Source of the DNA: Streptomyces caniferus
GTDB lineage: Bacteria; Actinomycetota; Actinomycetes; Streptomycetales; Streptomycetaceae
Length of the DNA: 64,000 bases
Reading direction: 5' to 3'
Assembly: GCF_009811555.1 (NCBI RefSeq)
Contig: NZ_BLIN01000003.1
Location: 124,001 to 188,000, forward strand
The translations under genes and the position numbers were made by a program. Of this stretch, positions 7,334 through 15,800 are shown in pieces. The stretch's first letter is position 1, and each line of letters opens with the position of its first letter. The notes under the pieces were generated by a model that did no database searches, was not told where the DNA came from, and was given only the letters and a program-made list of their open reading frames with translations.

Positions 7334-8464
7334 ATGCTGGAATTGCTGGGTCTGGACAGCCGTTCGGAGGCGGTATATAGGTGCATGCTCGCCCGTCCCG
7401 GCTCCGGGATATCTGCGATCGCCGAGGCGACCGGTCTATTGGAACAAGAGGTGTGTGAGACCCTCGATTCGCTCAGCGGGCTGGCCCTGGTGCACGCCCC
7501 GGAAGAAAGCGGAACGCACTTCAGAGCCGTGTCACCGGAGTTGGGCTTGGAATTTCTCCTGGCCCGACAACAAGCGGAATTGGCCGTTCAGCAATCGAAA
7601 GTCCAAGCCTCGCGCGCCGCCGCCGCGAAGCTCATTGCCCAGTACGCCGAACTCCACCCGTCGACGGCCGAGCCGAGCGGCACCTACCTCGTCGGCATCG
7701 ACGCGATCCGGGAGAAGCTCGCCGTACTGAGCCGGACGGTGCGGCGCAGCGTGATGTGCTTCGCACCGAACGGCGGGCACTCACCCGAGAGCCTGCTGGC
7801 CGCCAAGCCCCTGGACCAGCAACTACTGGCGCGCGGCGTCCAGTTGCGGACCATATATCTGGACAGTGTACGCAACAGTCCGCACACCACGGCGTACGCC
7901 GAGTGGCTTGCGAGCGAGGGCGGCGAGGTGCGGACCGCGCCGTCACTGCCGGTGCGAATGATCATCATGGACGAGGAATGCGCCGTCATCCCCACCAAGT
8001 CGGAGAACACCAAGGACGGTGCGGTCGTCCTGCGCGGCCAGGGCACTCTCGCCGCGCTGTGTGCACTGTTCGAGAGCGTCTGGTCGTCGGCCACCGTCCT
8101 GGGTGCGGCCCCGGCGCAGGACGCCTACGGGCTCACCACCCAGGAGCGGGAGGTGCTGGACCTCCTCTACCGGGGTCTGACCGACGAGGCCATAGCGAAG
8201 CGGCTGGGCGTCTCGGCCCGGACCGCGCGCCGGGTCGCCAACAACCTGATGGACCGCCTTGGTTCCCGCAGCCGCTTTCAGGCCGGCGCCATGGCCGTAC
8301 AGCGCCAGTGGCTGCCGCCGCAGCCTGCACCGACCCGGCGCCGACGCCCTGACTGCGGTCCCCACGCGGGGGGCGGATCCCAGTCGAGCTCCGGCGCACG
8401 CACACACCACACACCACACACCGTCTCGTCGTCCGCCGCACCTGCTGAGTGCCACTGCTCCTAG
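7334..8464 (+). CDS. TrmB/LuxR-type helix-turn-helix transcriptional regulator
   Basis: 376 aa from ATG 7334, which has GGAGG 7 nt upstream; an ORF extending further upstream lacks such a site. The N-terminus (about 1-60) is a TrmB-like winged helix, followed by a helical segment (LLARQQAELAVQQSKVQASRAAAAK) and a middle domain. The C-terminus holds a LuxR-type HTH (about 275-330, LTTQEREVLDLLYRGLTDEAIAKRLGVSARTARRVANNL). This architecture is common among Streptomyces regulators near specialised-metabolite genes. The last 45 residues are a low-complexity Arg/Ser/Thr/His tail after WLPPQP, which looks like read-through of a lost stop. Codon use in the first third is less GC-rich than in neighbouring genes. 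Confidence 0.82.
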   Translation: MLELLGLDSRSEAVYRCMLARPGSGISAIAEATGLLEQEVCETLDSLSGLALVHAPEESGTHFRAVSPELGLEFLLARQQAELAVQQSKVQASRAAAAKLIAQYAELHPSTAEPSGTYLVGIDAIREKLAVLSRTVRRSVMCFAPNGGHSPESLLAAKPLDQQLLARGVQLRTIYLDSVRNSPHTTAYAEWLASEGGEVRTAPSLPVRMIIMDEECAVIPTKSENTKDGAVVLRGQGTLAALCALFESVWSSATVLGAAPAQDAYGLTTQEREVLDLLYRGLTDEAIAKRLGVSARTARRVANNLMDRLGSRSRFQAGAMAVQRQWLPPQPAPTRRRRPDCGPHAGGGSQSSSGARTHHTPHTVSSSAAPAECHCS

Positions 8465-8999
8465 TGACCGCCCGATCGCACCGGGTCCGGGCAACCACCC
8501 GGCCCGGGTGCGGTTGTCCCTGCCGTCGCTGGCACATCGGGCAGGTCTCCTTTTCCGGCCCAGGCCCGCTCCGAGTCGGGCGCCGCTTCCGACCACGAGA
8601 AGCCGCTCGGTCAACTTCTACAACATTGTCGAAGACAAAACACCTCAACCACAAGAGAACCGCTGAGAGTGGCCGAAACGTGGATCCCGCTTCTCCCGCG
8701 GTCGAGCCGGGGAAGTCCACAACAACCCTTGCGCGACCTTGGCAGGCCCAGCCTTCCGTAAGCGCCCCCTCCCTGACCACTCATTTCTCGCGTGACGCAA
8801 TTTGATCCTTCCCCCAGGACCTCGTGGCTATTTTGCGTCGCCGAGGAAATACAGCGAGGGCGCGAAGGCGGCAGGCAAGCGAACTCGCCACCGCCGGCTC
8901 CGCCCCGCGTCGACGAAGTGAGAGTCACATCTTCCAGAACAGGAGGAAAAGCCGGCCCGAAACGGCCGCACCCGGCCGCCGGGGCCCCACCCCGGACCG
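8465..8999. other. intergenic stretch without a convincing gene
   Basis: The 535 bp between the LuxR-type regulator and a minus-strand membrane protein contain only shadow frames. A patch at about 8605-8665 is markedly AT-richer than its surroundings, and 8770-8830 is also relatively AT-rich. No clear hairpin, repeat or promoter could be assigned. Confidence 0.6.
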
Positions 9000-10037
9000 T
9001 TATGGGGGCCCGGACGGAGGCCCCGCGGCCCGATAGCGGTCCAGAGCCGACGCCCGCTCGTGGTAAGGAATCCGGGACAGCCGGGAAACCATCGTCCACA
9101 TGTCCCGCTCCTTGGCGAGTTGGTCCGGCAGCACCAGGCACATCGCGTCCGCGAGGGGTTTGCGGCCCACATTGACCATGGCCCGTACGGCGGCGGCCCA
9201 CTCGTCGGTACTGGTGACCGCGGACCGGTACCAGACCGGGACGAGCAGGAGCAGCAGCACGATCGTGCCCCACAGCATCGACGTGTCCGGGCGCGCCGTC
9301 GCCAGCGTCAGGACGGCCAGGAAGCAGACGACGACATGGCCGTAGAGAAGGGCGACGAAGAAGTCGACGCTGGTGCGGGCGAGTTCGACCTGTCGGCGCA
9401 CCTGGTCGGGCACGCATCCGGTCAGCTCGTTCCAGAGGACCTGGGTGTCGAGACGGTAGCGGTCGTATCCGTACTCCTCGAAGCGCCGGATGGCGTTGCC
9501 GAGCCTGGTGGGCGCGATCTGGTCGTCCGCCACGGGGTACCGGGCGAGGCGTTCGTGCACCAGCGCCCGTTGTGCGGCGGTGCGTCGCCGGTCCCTGCGC
9601 GCGGCACGCTCGGTGCGGGGCTGCCCCCGAAGGCGGGCCAGCAGTTCGCCGTCCTCCGGCGAGAGTTCGCCGTCCTCCCGCTCCCGGCGTTCGAGCCGCA
9701 GGAGGGACAGCCGGTCGGTGAGGTCGGCTTTCGCCCTGCGGCTGCGGCAGCACCCTGCTTCGTAGGCGGCGGCAGGCCAGAAGAGGTAGCCCTCCAGCAG
9801 GCGGTACAGCGGATTCTGAAAGGCGTTGGCGACGATCCCGAGCAGCAGCGAGCCGGTCAGGAACAGCAGCGCGGAACCGCCGCCGGTCGTGGGCCGCAGT
9901 CGATGCAGCAGCGTCAGGCCCTGGAGGCCGGGCGCGACGGTGACGAAGAACAGCGCCAGGTTCAGTGCCGTGGGCAGGATCCAGCCCACGAGCAGCGTCC
10001 AGGCTCCGCCGAGAACGCCTTTGGCGATGTCTCCCAT
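9000..10037 (-). CDS. multi-pass membrane protein of unknown function
   Basis: 345 aa, ATG 10037, with GGAG just upstream inside the end of the preceding gene. Two hydrophobic segments lie near the N-terminus (about 10-35 and 53-72, with FLTGSLLLGIVANAF). A charged cytosolic region (about 100-200, rich in Arg and Glu) follows, then two more membrane segments (about 228-270, LLYGHVVVCFLAVLTLA and GTIVLLLLLVPVWY). The C-terminal part is soluble. It lies 3 bp downstream of the gene at 10041-10499, so they form a translationally linked pair. I recognise no named domain. A membrane-anchored partner of the small motif protein upstream is a reasonable guess. Confidence 0.75.
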   Translation of the reverse strand: MGDIAKGVLGGAWTLLVGWILPTALNLALFFVTVAPGLQGLTLLHRLRPTTGGGSALLFLTGSLLLGIVANAFQNPLYRLLEGYLFWPAAAYEAGCCRSRRAKADLTDRLSLLRLERREREDGELSPEDGELLARLRGQPRTERAARRDRRRTAAQRALVHERLARYPVADDQIAPTRLGNAIRRFEEYGYDRYRLDTQVLWNELTGCVPDQVRRQVELARTSVDFFVALLYGHVVVCFLAVLTLATARPDTSMLWGTIVLLLLLVPVWYRSAVTSTDEWAAAVRAMVNVGRKPLADAMCLVLPDQLAKERDMWTMVSRLSRIPYHERASALDRYRAAGPPSGPP

Positions 10038-10040
10038 GGG

Positions 10041-10499
10041 TTACTCCGACTCCGGCCATTCGTCGTCGTCGGAACTGGTGCTCGGGCCAGGGGAGGTGTG
10101 GCGGGTGGGCGGCATCTGGGGTGAAGCACCGATCCGCCCCATCACCTGGGTGAGTGCGGCACCGGAAGCGAGGAATCCGACCACCGCCTGCGCCTGCGCG
10201 ATCACCTGGCGCAGCCGGGCAAGCCGACCCGGCGTGACCGAGCCGGTCTGCTCGATCTCGGCCTGCGCACCCTCCAACTCCGCTGCCAGAACGTCGACTT
10301 CCGCCGTCGGCCGGACCCTTGCGAGATCGGCACGGAGCTCTCGGACCACCGTGGCGAGCTCGTTCGTCACAGGGTCCAGAGACGAACCGGACACCGGCGA
10401 CACCACGGTGTTGTGGTCACCGATAGAGAACGCGCTGCCCTGCACATTCCCGATATGGATCTCCGGCTCCTCGTCCTCACGCCTGTCCTTCGATGCCAT
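10041..10499 (-). CDS. small protein with a Gly/Asn-rich amyloid-like N-terminal motif
   Basis: 152 aa from ATG 10499 (AGGGG upstream); a longer reading frame exists but lacks a better start. Residues 14-33 read IHIGNVQGSAFSIGDHNTVV. This alternates hydrophobic and small residues around Gly, Asn and Gln, resembling short motifs at the ends of actinobacterial NLR-type and effector proteins proposed to signal by amyloid templating. A coiled-coil-like stretch follows (about 50-95, with Leu/Ala/Glu repeats), then a short hydrophobic segment (AVVGFLASGAALTQVMG) and an acidic C-terminus (SSDDDEWPESE). It sits 3 bp before the membrane-protein gene. The function is unknown; the motif assignment is by eye. 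Confidence 0.75.
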   Translation of the reverse strand: MASKDRREDEEPEIHIGNVQGSAFSIGDHNTVVSPVSGSSLDPVTNELATVVRELRADLARVRPTAEVDVLAAELEGAQAEIEQTGSVTPGRLARLRQVIAQAQAVVGFLASGAALTQVMGRIGASPQMPPTRHTSPGPSTSSDDDEWPESE

Positions 10500-10651
10500 G
10501 GGTTCCCCTCTGTACCGCCGTTGGACGTCGACCACGGACCTGGAGCTGTTGTGCAACCGCTCGGACGAGGCCCAAACCAGTTCGCTGGTTCCCGGGTCAT
10601 ACGGCCCCGGCCGCTCTAAGGTGTCGGCCACCACCAACTCGGGAGCCGGAC

Positions 10652-11230
10652 ATGTCCACCGTCACCACTGCGTTCTTCACTTGCCCGCTGGGTGACGACG
10701 CCGCCCTGATACCGCGCACCGTCGCGATCGCGGACGCGTACCAGGCGCTGCTGGAGCTCAACTACGAGCACCTCGCCCGCTTCCCGGGATTCGACAGGCG
10801 CCCGACGCCGGAAGCCACTCGTGCGGCCTTGGAGCAAAGGGGGCAGGCGTGGCTGCGGGGGTCGGAGTTGCCGATGGCCATCGCGGTGAAGGCGGAAGGC
10901 GGGTGGCGCCTGGTAGGAGCGGTCAACCTGTTGATCGACGGCTCCGCACGCTCGGGCGAGGTGGGCTACTGGCTCGACGCCGACCACCAGGGCCGCGGAC
11001 TGGTCACCCGGGCCGTCACCGCCGTGCTCGACCACGCCTTCGGTCCGCTCGGCCTGCATCGCGTGGTGCTGGAGACCACCACCACCAACGCACGCAGCCA
11101 AGGCGTGGCCCGGCGCCTGGGGTTCACCCAGGAGGGCGTGCTGCGCGAAGGTGCCGCACACCCCGACGCACGCTACGACGCAGTCATCTTCGGTCTCCTG
11201 GCACGCGAGTGGCACAAGGCAGCGGCCTGA
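10652..11230 (+). CDS. GNAT N-acetyltransferase, RimJ/RimL type
   Basis: 192 aa; ATG 10652 with GGGAG upstream. The acetyl-CoA loop is visible (YWLDADHQGRGLVTRAV) with the typical RimL context GEVGYWLD before it, and LHRVVLETTTTNARSQGVARRLGFTQEGVLR after it. It would transfer an acetyl group from acetyl-CoA to an N-terminus or amine in the cytosol. A second GNAT gene begins 5 bp after its stop, so the two are probably co-transcribed. The substrate is unknown. It is divergent from the motif-protein gene at 10499. Confidence 0.88.
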   Translation: MSTVTTAFFTCPLGDDAALIPRTVAIADAYQALLELNYEHLARFPGFDRRPTPEATRAALEQRGQAWLRGSELPMAIAVKAEGGWRLVGAVNLLIDGSARSGEVGYWLDADHQGRGLVTRAVTAVLDHAFGPLGLHRVVLETTTTNARSQGVARRLGFTQEGVLREGAAHPDARYDAVIFGLLAREWHKAAA

Positions 11231-11235
11231 CCACC

Positions 11236-11751
11236 ATGGTTTCCGTACCCGTCCAGGCCATTCGGACCCGGCGGCTGGACCTCCTGCCGCTACGCGTCGA
11301 ACACGCCGAAGAGATGGCCACGGCGCTGTCCGACCCGGCCCTGCACACCTTCATCGGCGGCACCCCGGACACTCCGCAGGGGCTGCGTGCGCGCTGTCAA
11401 CGCATGGTCGCCGACTCCCCCGACCCGGACATCGCCTGGCGCAACTGGGTGATCCGGCTCCGCGACGCAGCATGTCTGACGGGCACGGTCCAGGCGACGA
11501 TCGACTGCTCCGGCCAAGCCCCCCTCGCCGAGATCGCCTGGGTAGTGGGAACCCCGTGGCAAGGGCGGGGCATCGCCACCGAGGCCGCCCAAGGACTCCT
11601 CACCTGGCTCGATACCCAGGGCGTCCGGACCGTCCTCGCCCACATCCACCCCGACCACCTGGCGTCCGCCGCCGTCGCCACGGCCTGCGGACTCACGCCC
11701 ACAGAGGACCGGCAGGACGGAGAGGTCCGATGGCGCCGGACGATCAGGTGA
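11236..11751 (+). CDS. GNAT N-acetyltransferase
   Basis: 171 aa, starting 5 bp after the previous GNAT gene. It opens with IRTRRLDLLPLRVEHAEEMATALSD, the typical first strand and helix of RimJ/RimL-like GNATs. The acetyl-CoA loop follows (AWVVGTPWQGRGIATEAAQ) and the C-terminal strand ends at VRWRRTIR. There is no clear separate ribosome site, so translation is probably coupled to the upstream gene. The acceptor substrate cannot be deduced. Confidence 0.85.
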   Translation: MVSVPVQAIRTRRLDLLPLRVEHAEEMATALSDPALHTFIGGTPDTPQGLRARCQRMVADSPDPDIAWRNWVIRLRDAACLTGTVQATIDCSGQAPLAEIAWVVGTPWQGRGIATEAAQGLLTWLDTQGVRTVLAHIHPDHLASAAVATACGLTPTEDRQDGEVRWRRTIR

Positions 11752-11926
11752 CCGCCACAGCACAAGGACGGGCACCGAGGATGATGCTGGAAGGGACGAC
11801 GGACGGTGTGGGTGGAACGTGTCGATCGCTGGCCGTGAGAGGGGCACGAATCATCGGTTGACCGGCATGCCGGCTCCCGCGCCGCGGCCCGGGCGTGCGA
11901 GGGCAACGAAAGCCCTCTGCTCTCCC

Positions 11927-12829
11927 TCACTGCTCATGGACGGCCTCCCGACGGGCCGGTCCGGCCGCCCGCAGTTGCCGGCCTTCCTCGTACGTCAGCG
12001 CCGCTGCCGGGAGCGCCGCCTCGCGGCCACTGAGGATCACCGTCAGGTTCCCCTGGGCAGGTGCCTCGGGGGCGGGCTGTTCGCCGATCCGGCGCAGTGC
12101 CTGGGCGGCGACCGCGTCGGCCGAACCGTAGAGCGCGAGTGGTGGCCGGCCGGGGCGCTGCACGGCTTCGCGGATGTGCCGCTCGACGAGTTCGTAGTGG
12201 GTGCAGCCCAGCACGACGGCCTTCACCTCGTCCGGGGTACGCGCCGCCGCGGCGGCGACCGCACGTCCGATGGCCGCCTCGTCCGCGCACTCGACGGCGT
12301 CGGAGAGCCCGGGGCACGGCACCTCGGTGACGCGTACGTCGGCCGCGAACTCCTCGATGAGACCGCGCTGATAGGGGCTGCCGGTGGTTGCGGGGGTGGC
12401 CCATACGGCGACCGGTCCGCTTCCCGCGGCGGCCGGCTTGATCGCCGGGACGGTGCCGATGACCGGCAGGTCAGCACCCAGGCGGGCGCGCAGGGCGGGT
12501 AGGGCATGCACAGAAGCCGTGTTGCAGGCGACGATCAGCGCGTCGGGGCGTCGGGCAGCAGCCGATTCGGCGACGGTGAGGGCGCGGGCCGTGACGTCCT
12601 GCGGGGTGCGCGGCCCCCAGGGCATGCCGTCGGGGTCGGAGGCGAGGACGAGATCGGCGTCGGGCCGCAGACGTCGTACCGCGGCGGCCGCCGCCAGCAG
12701 TCCGATCCCCGCGTCCATGAGCGCGATCTTCACCCGGCTCGCGCGGGGCGGTGCCGGTACGCCTGCCGCGTGGTTCTCTCGACGCCGCTGGAGTGTGCGC
12801 TCGTACCGCTCCGAAACCTTCTCGTCCAC
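11927..12829 (-). CDS. aspartate/glutamate racemase family protein
   Basis: 300 aa from GTG 12829, preceded by GAGAGG; an ATG at 12910 would add 27 unlikely residues. Both catalytic cysteines of the Asp/Glu racemase fold are present, in VACNTAS (Cys102) and LGCTHYE (Cys209). The usual DSGIGG near the start is replaced by DAGIGLLA, so the glycine-rich loop differs from true MurI. It would interconvert L and D forms of an acidic amino acid without a cofactor, possibly for peptidoglycan. The altered loop and the lack of cell-wall neighbours make an accessory racemase more likely than the housekeeping enzyme. It is convergent with the GNAT pair. Confidence 0.85.
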   Translation of the reverse strand: MDEKVSERYERTLQRRRENHAAGVPAPPRASRVKIALMDAGIGLLAAAAAVRRLRPDADLVLASDPDGMPWGPRTPQDVTARALTVAESAAARRPDALIVACNTASVHALPALRARLGADLPVIGTVPAIKPAAAGSGPVAVWATPATTGSPYQRGLIEEFAADVRVTEVPCPGLSDAVECADEAAIGRAVAAAAARTPDEVKAVVLGCTHYELVERHIREAVQRPGRPPLALYGSADAVAAQALRRIGEQPAPEAPAQGNLTVILSGREAALPAAALTYEEGRQLRAAGPARREAVHEQ

Positions 12830-12912
12830 GCCCGTTGCCTCTCGTGTGCCGTTCGTCCATGCCACTGGCGGAGAGTGTGCACCGGCCATCGGCCTCAACG
12901 GCATGGCCAATG

Positions 12913-13686
12913 TCAGGAGAGTGGTACGGCCTCCGGTCCCGGAGCCGCCGGAGCCGGTTCGAGCAGATTGCGCCGCAGGGCCGCGACCACCTCGTCGTCG
13001 ATGCCGAGCAGGTCGGCGGTGTACCCGGGCACGGATCCGTACCGTTGTGCCAGGTCCGTGAGGAACAACCGCATCACGTCCTCGGGCGCCCGTCCGTAAC
13101 CGGGCCAGGTCGGCTCCTGACCGGGGTGGTCGGCCCGCCAGTCGGCGAGGAGACGCTCCGTCGCGAGTTCGGTGCGCGCGAAGTCCTTGATGATGTCGGC
13201 CTCGGAAACCCCTACGAGACCCAGGACAAGGGCGGCCAACAGACCGGTGCGGTCCTTCCCCGAAGTGCAGTGGAACACGGTCGGGCGGTCCTGGGCGGCG
13301 GCGATCGCCCTGAGAGCCCGGCCCAGTTCCTCGACGCCGTCGTGTGCGACCTCCATGTACCGCTCGGCGAGGAAGGGTCCGGTCTCGACCTCCGGGCCGA
13401 GGCTCGGCTGGTCGTAGGGGCGGTGCTCGACGCTGAGATGGTGGTAGGCGAATGACGGGTGATCAGGGACCCGTCCCTTGGCCGCGATCTCCCAGTCGTA
13501 GCGCAGGTCGATCACGGTGCCGATGTCCAGGGCCAGGAACCGGTCCCAGTCCTCGCCCCGGAGTTTGGCCAGCGAGTCGGAGCGGAACAGCCGCCCCCTG
13601 CGCACCACACAGCCCTCGTCATTGGAGTAGCCGCCGAGGTCACGGAAGTTGTGCAGCCGATCGAACGATATGTGTCGGTTCACCAC
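12913..13686 (-). CDS. tyrosine/serine protein phosphatase (PTP-like)
   Basis: 257 aa with the signature HCTSGKDRTG near residues 139-148, where Cys is the nucleophile and Arg binds phosphate. The N-terminal region FRDLGGYSND and RLFRSDSLAKL matches the atypical phosphatases that remove phosphate from proteins or phosphoinositides. Two successive GTG codons (13686, 13683) could start it; the ribosome site is weak. It is 83 bp upstream of the racemase gene on the same strand, so a shared transcript is possible. The cellular target is unknown. Confidence 0.88.
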   Translation of the reverse strand: MVNRHISFDRLHNFRDLGGYSNDEGCVVRRGRLFRSDSLAKLRGEDWDRFLALDIGTVIDLRYDWEIAAKGRVPDHPSFAYHHLSVEHRPYDQPSLGPEVETGPFLAERYMEVAHDGVEELGRALRAIAAAQDRPTVFHCTSGKDRTGLLAALVLGLVGVSEADIIKDFARTELATERLLADWRADHPGQEPTWPGYGRAPEDVMRLFLTDLAQRYGSVPGYTADLLGIDDEVVAALRRNLLEPAPAAPGPEAVPLS

Positions 13687-13747
13687 GGCAGCCTATGTCC
13701 GAGCCTGCCGGGCAGCCCACGAGGAAGACAAACGAGTCCCCGGCACG

Positions 13748-14194
13748 TCAGGCCCCGGCGAGCCGCAGGTCGATCCAGGGAATGGTGTCCCCCGGCAGCA
13801 GGTATCGCTCGGTCTCGACGAACCCGTGCCTCCGTGCGAACCGCAGTCCCTCCTCATTGGAGGACAGGACGACGGTCTCGATCACCTCGGCGCCCAGCTC
13901 CCGGGACCGGTCGAGCCCTCGCGCATAGAGTTCCTCGCCCAGCCCCTGTCCACGATGAGCGGCGAGCACGCGGGCGATGACCGTGGCCGTCCGCGAGTCG
14001 TCCGTCGGCGGACGCACCGTGCTGCACCCCACGAGCACGTCACCGAGGTACGCGACCTCCAGGTGGTGGCGCTGACTGCGTTCCCGTACCTCGTCCAGAG
14101 ACAGGAGGTGGGTAGGGATGATCACGTTGTGCACGTGCTGCCAGTCTTTGAACGCGGCGTCGCCGTCCGGCTGCTGGATATGAAGGTGAGACAT
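13748..14194 (-). CDS. GNAT N-acetyltransferase
   Basis: 148 aa from ATG 14194; in-frame starts at 14242 and 14305 exist and none has a clear Shine-Dalgarno. Features seen are VAYLGDVLVGCSTV, the acetyl-CoA loop VLAAHRGQGLGEELYARGL, and a C-terminal ETVVLSSNEEGLRFARRHGFVETERYLL, as in small amine acetyltransferases. It lies 61 bp from the phosphatase start, same strand. The substrate is unknown. Confidence 0.8.
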   Translation of the reverse strand: MSHLHIQQPDGDAAFKDWQHVHNVIIPTHLLSLDEVRERSQRHHLEVAYLGDVLVGCSTVRPPTDDSRTATVIARVLAAHRGQGLGEELYARGLDRSRELGAEVIETVVLSSNEEGLRFARRHGFVETERYLLPGDTIPWIDLRLAGA

Positions 14195-14381
14195 CGCAGC
14201 AGGAGACCCGAGCACACCCCGGACGTCAAGTCTGTTTGTCATCCCGGCGCGCCGTCGCTGCCTCGGAAAGGGCACACCGTCACGAGCTGCAGCCGCTCCG
14301 GACACTGTCCAAACGCCCCGTCCACCTGCCGCGGGCGCTAAGTTGGGACGACCGAGCAGGCCTGCCCCGAAGGACGCACCG

Positions 14382-14939
14382 ATGACCGAAGCGCCGTCCG
14401 ACTACACCGCCGGTGTCGACCCCGAGCGAGCCCTCAAATTCGCCGTCCAGCACATCAAGGGCGATCGAGCCCAGATCGTCGAAGGGGTCATCGAGCCCGT
14501 GTCACCGACCTGGGACCACGAAGCGGCGGCGGAGGTCGTCCGCGACCAGATCCGCGCTCGCGCTCGTGAACTCGACTGCGTCACCGGCAGCGGCAACCTG
14601 GACCTGCCCGGCTCGTCCAACTGGTACGTCCCCGACATCGCCGTGGTGCCGACCGCGGCGGCGAAGGGCGCCGGGGCCCTGCTCCCGGCGGACACGCTGC
14701 TCGTCGTCGAGGTGACCTCGGAGTCGAACGGCGATACGGACCGTGTGGTCAAGCGGCGCCGGTACGCCGAGTACGGGGCGCCGCTCTACCTCCTGGTCGA
14801 CCGCCAGGAACGCTCCGTCATTCTCTACTCCGAGCCCGGCCGGCTCGGCTACACCCGTTCCGACGGACCTCATCCGTACGGCACCACCCTGCACATCCCC
14901 GCGCCGTTCGGCCTGGACCTCGACACCAGCGGCCTCTGA
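14382..14939 (+). CDS. Uma2-family (DUF820) restriction-endonuclease-fold protein
   Basis: 185 aa; ATG 14382 with AAGGA upstream. It shows the PD-(D/E)XK-like core of Uma2 proteins: IVEGVIEPVSPTWDHE, then WYVPDIAVVP (Asp), then TLLVVEVTSESNGDTDRVVKRRRYAEYGAPLYLLVD with the E-V-T and K positions. These proteins are very numerous in Streptomyces. A nuclease role is inferred from the fold but rarely shown. No partner gene is nearby, so it stands alone. Confidence 0.88.
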   Translation: MTEAPSDYTAGVDPERALKFAVQHIKGDRAQIVEGVIEPVSPTWDHEAAAEVVRDQIRARARELDCVTGSGNLDLPGSSNWYVPDIAVVPTAAAKGAGALLPADTLLVVEVTSESNGDTDRVVKRRRYAEYGAPLYLLVDRQERSVILYSEPGRLGYTRSDGPHPYGTTLHIPAPFGLDLDTSGL

Positions 14940-15039
14940 CTGCCCGCGCGCACAGTCTTCGACGGGCCGCATCCCCACCCAGCCGGGCACCGCATGCGCC
15001 CCCACCGGAGTCCGTATGCGGTGTCCCACAAAAGGCGGG

Positions 15040-15063
15040 GGCCCGCAGGAAAGCCTGCGGGCC
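15040..15063. terminator. 10-bp hairpin downstream of the CsbD-like gene
   Basis: GGCCCGCAGG (15040-15049) pairs with CCTGCGGGCC (15054-15063) around AAAG. On the minus strand it is followed by a short T tract (complement of CAAAAGG at about 15029), so it fits termination of the CsbD-like gene ending at 15120. It may also stop transcripts from the Uma2 gene. Confidence 0.75.
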
Positions 15064-15119
15064 ACCGCCTGAGTCTCTGATGGGCGGGCCACCTCTGTCC
15101 GAGGAACGAGGTGGCGTCG

Positions 15120-15293
15120 TCACCGGCGAAGTGCCTCGTCGGCCTTTGACGCGGCCTGGCGCAGATCGCTCGTCGCCCGCTCGACACGGCCTTCGGCGGT
15201 CATCCGCTCGTTGCCCACGGCACGGCCCAGGGTTTCCTTGGCGGCGCCCTTGGCCTGCTTGGTCTTGGCCGTCATCTTGTCGGTGGCGGTCAT
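15120..15293 (-). CDS. CsbD-like small stress protein
   Basis: 57 aa, ATG 15293 with a strong AAGGAG. It is rich in Ala, Lys, Glu and Arg and shows the CsbD pattern: TKQAKGAAKETLGRAVGN followed by AEGRVERATSDLRQAASKADEALRR. CsbD-like proteins are abundant soluble proteins made under general stress in Gram-positive bacteria; their molecular role is unknown. A weak sigma-B-like arrangement (GTTT, 15 nt, GGGCAG) lies about 60 bp upstream on the minus strand. Confidence 0.85.
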   Translation of the reverse strand: MTATDKMTAKTKQAKGAAKETLGRAVGNERMTAEGRVERATSDLRQAASKADEALRR

Positions 15294-15399
15294 GGTCGCA
15301 CTCCTTCTCGCGTTGGTGTGTTTCCCTGACGCAAGATCGCCTGCCCCTGCCGAAGCCCAACAAACGCCTGCCCCGGCAGCCCTCTTGTCCGGGCAGCGG

Positions 15400-15800
15400 G
15401 CTCGGCACGGCCGACCAGTTCGGCCGTAGAGTCCGGTTCTTCCAGGGCCAGTTGACGCATCCGCGGGTTGGGGTCCTCGACGTAGCGAAGGAGGTCACGT
15501 CGTGGAAAGTTGGGGTGGCCATGCGGCCGGTCGGGCGTGCTGAGGCTGCCGGTCCACCATTGCCACACCTCCAGGAACATGTCGGCGGGTGCGTCGTCGC
15601 AGGACTCGGCGAGGTCGGGCCGGTCCCTGCGCACGGTCACGGCCGGCTCGACCGCTGTCTCGCCTTCTCCTTCTGCCCCGCCCCCGCCCTCGTTCCCACC
15701 CGAACGGATCGTGCGCCAGGCGGCCCGCGGCGGGAGCACGTCCTCGGGCCGCCAGTCCCCCACGACTTCCAGCCCGGCTCGTTCCAGCAGCTGCGCGAGC
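15400..15800 (-). pseudogene. remnant of a leucine-rich-repeat-variant protein
   Basis: On the minus strand one frame carries LLRYVEDPNPRMRQLALEEPD (about 15405-15500), the DPNPR.R.LAL.DPD pattern of LRV-type helical repeats seen in large Streptomyces proteins. It is preceded by a related-looking stretch (MFLEVWQWWTGSL). Only one repeat is present, no plausible start or ribosome site precedes it, and the frame runs into nonsense-like residues after ELVGR. I read this as a decayed fragment; the limits are approximate. Confidence 0.45.

Noticed and set aside
8399-8425. CACAC-type short tandem repeat
   Set aside because: Too short and impure to be a functional repeat; mentioned only as part of the regulator's odd tail.
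8611-10059. 482-aa minus frame over the membrane protein
   Set aside because: Out of frame with the membrane helices; Arg/Pro-rich with no start context.
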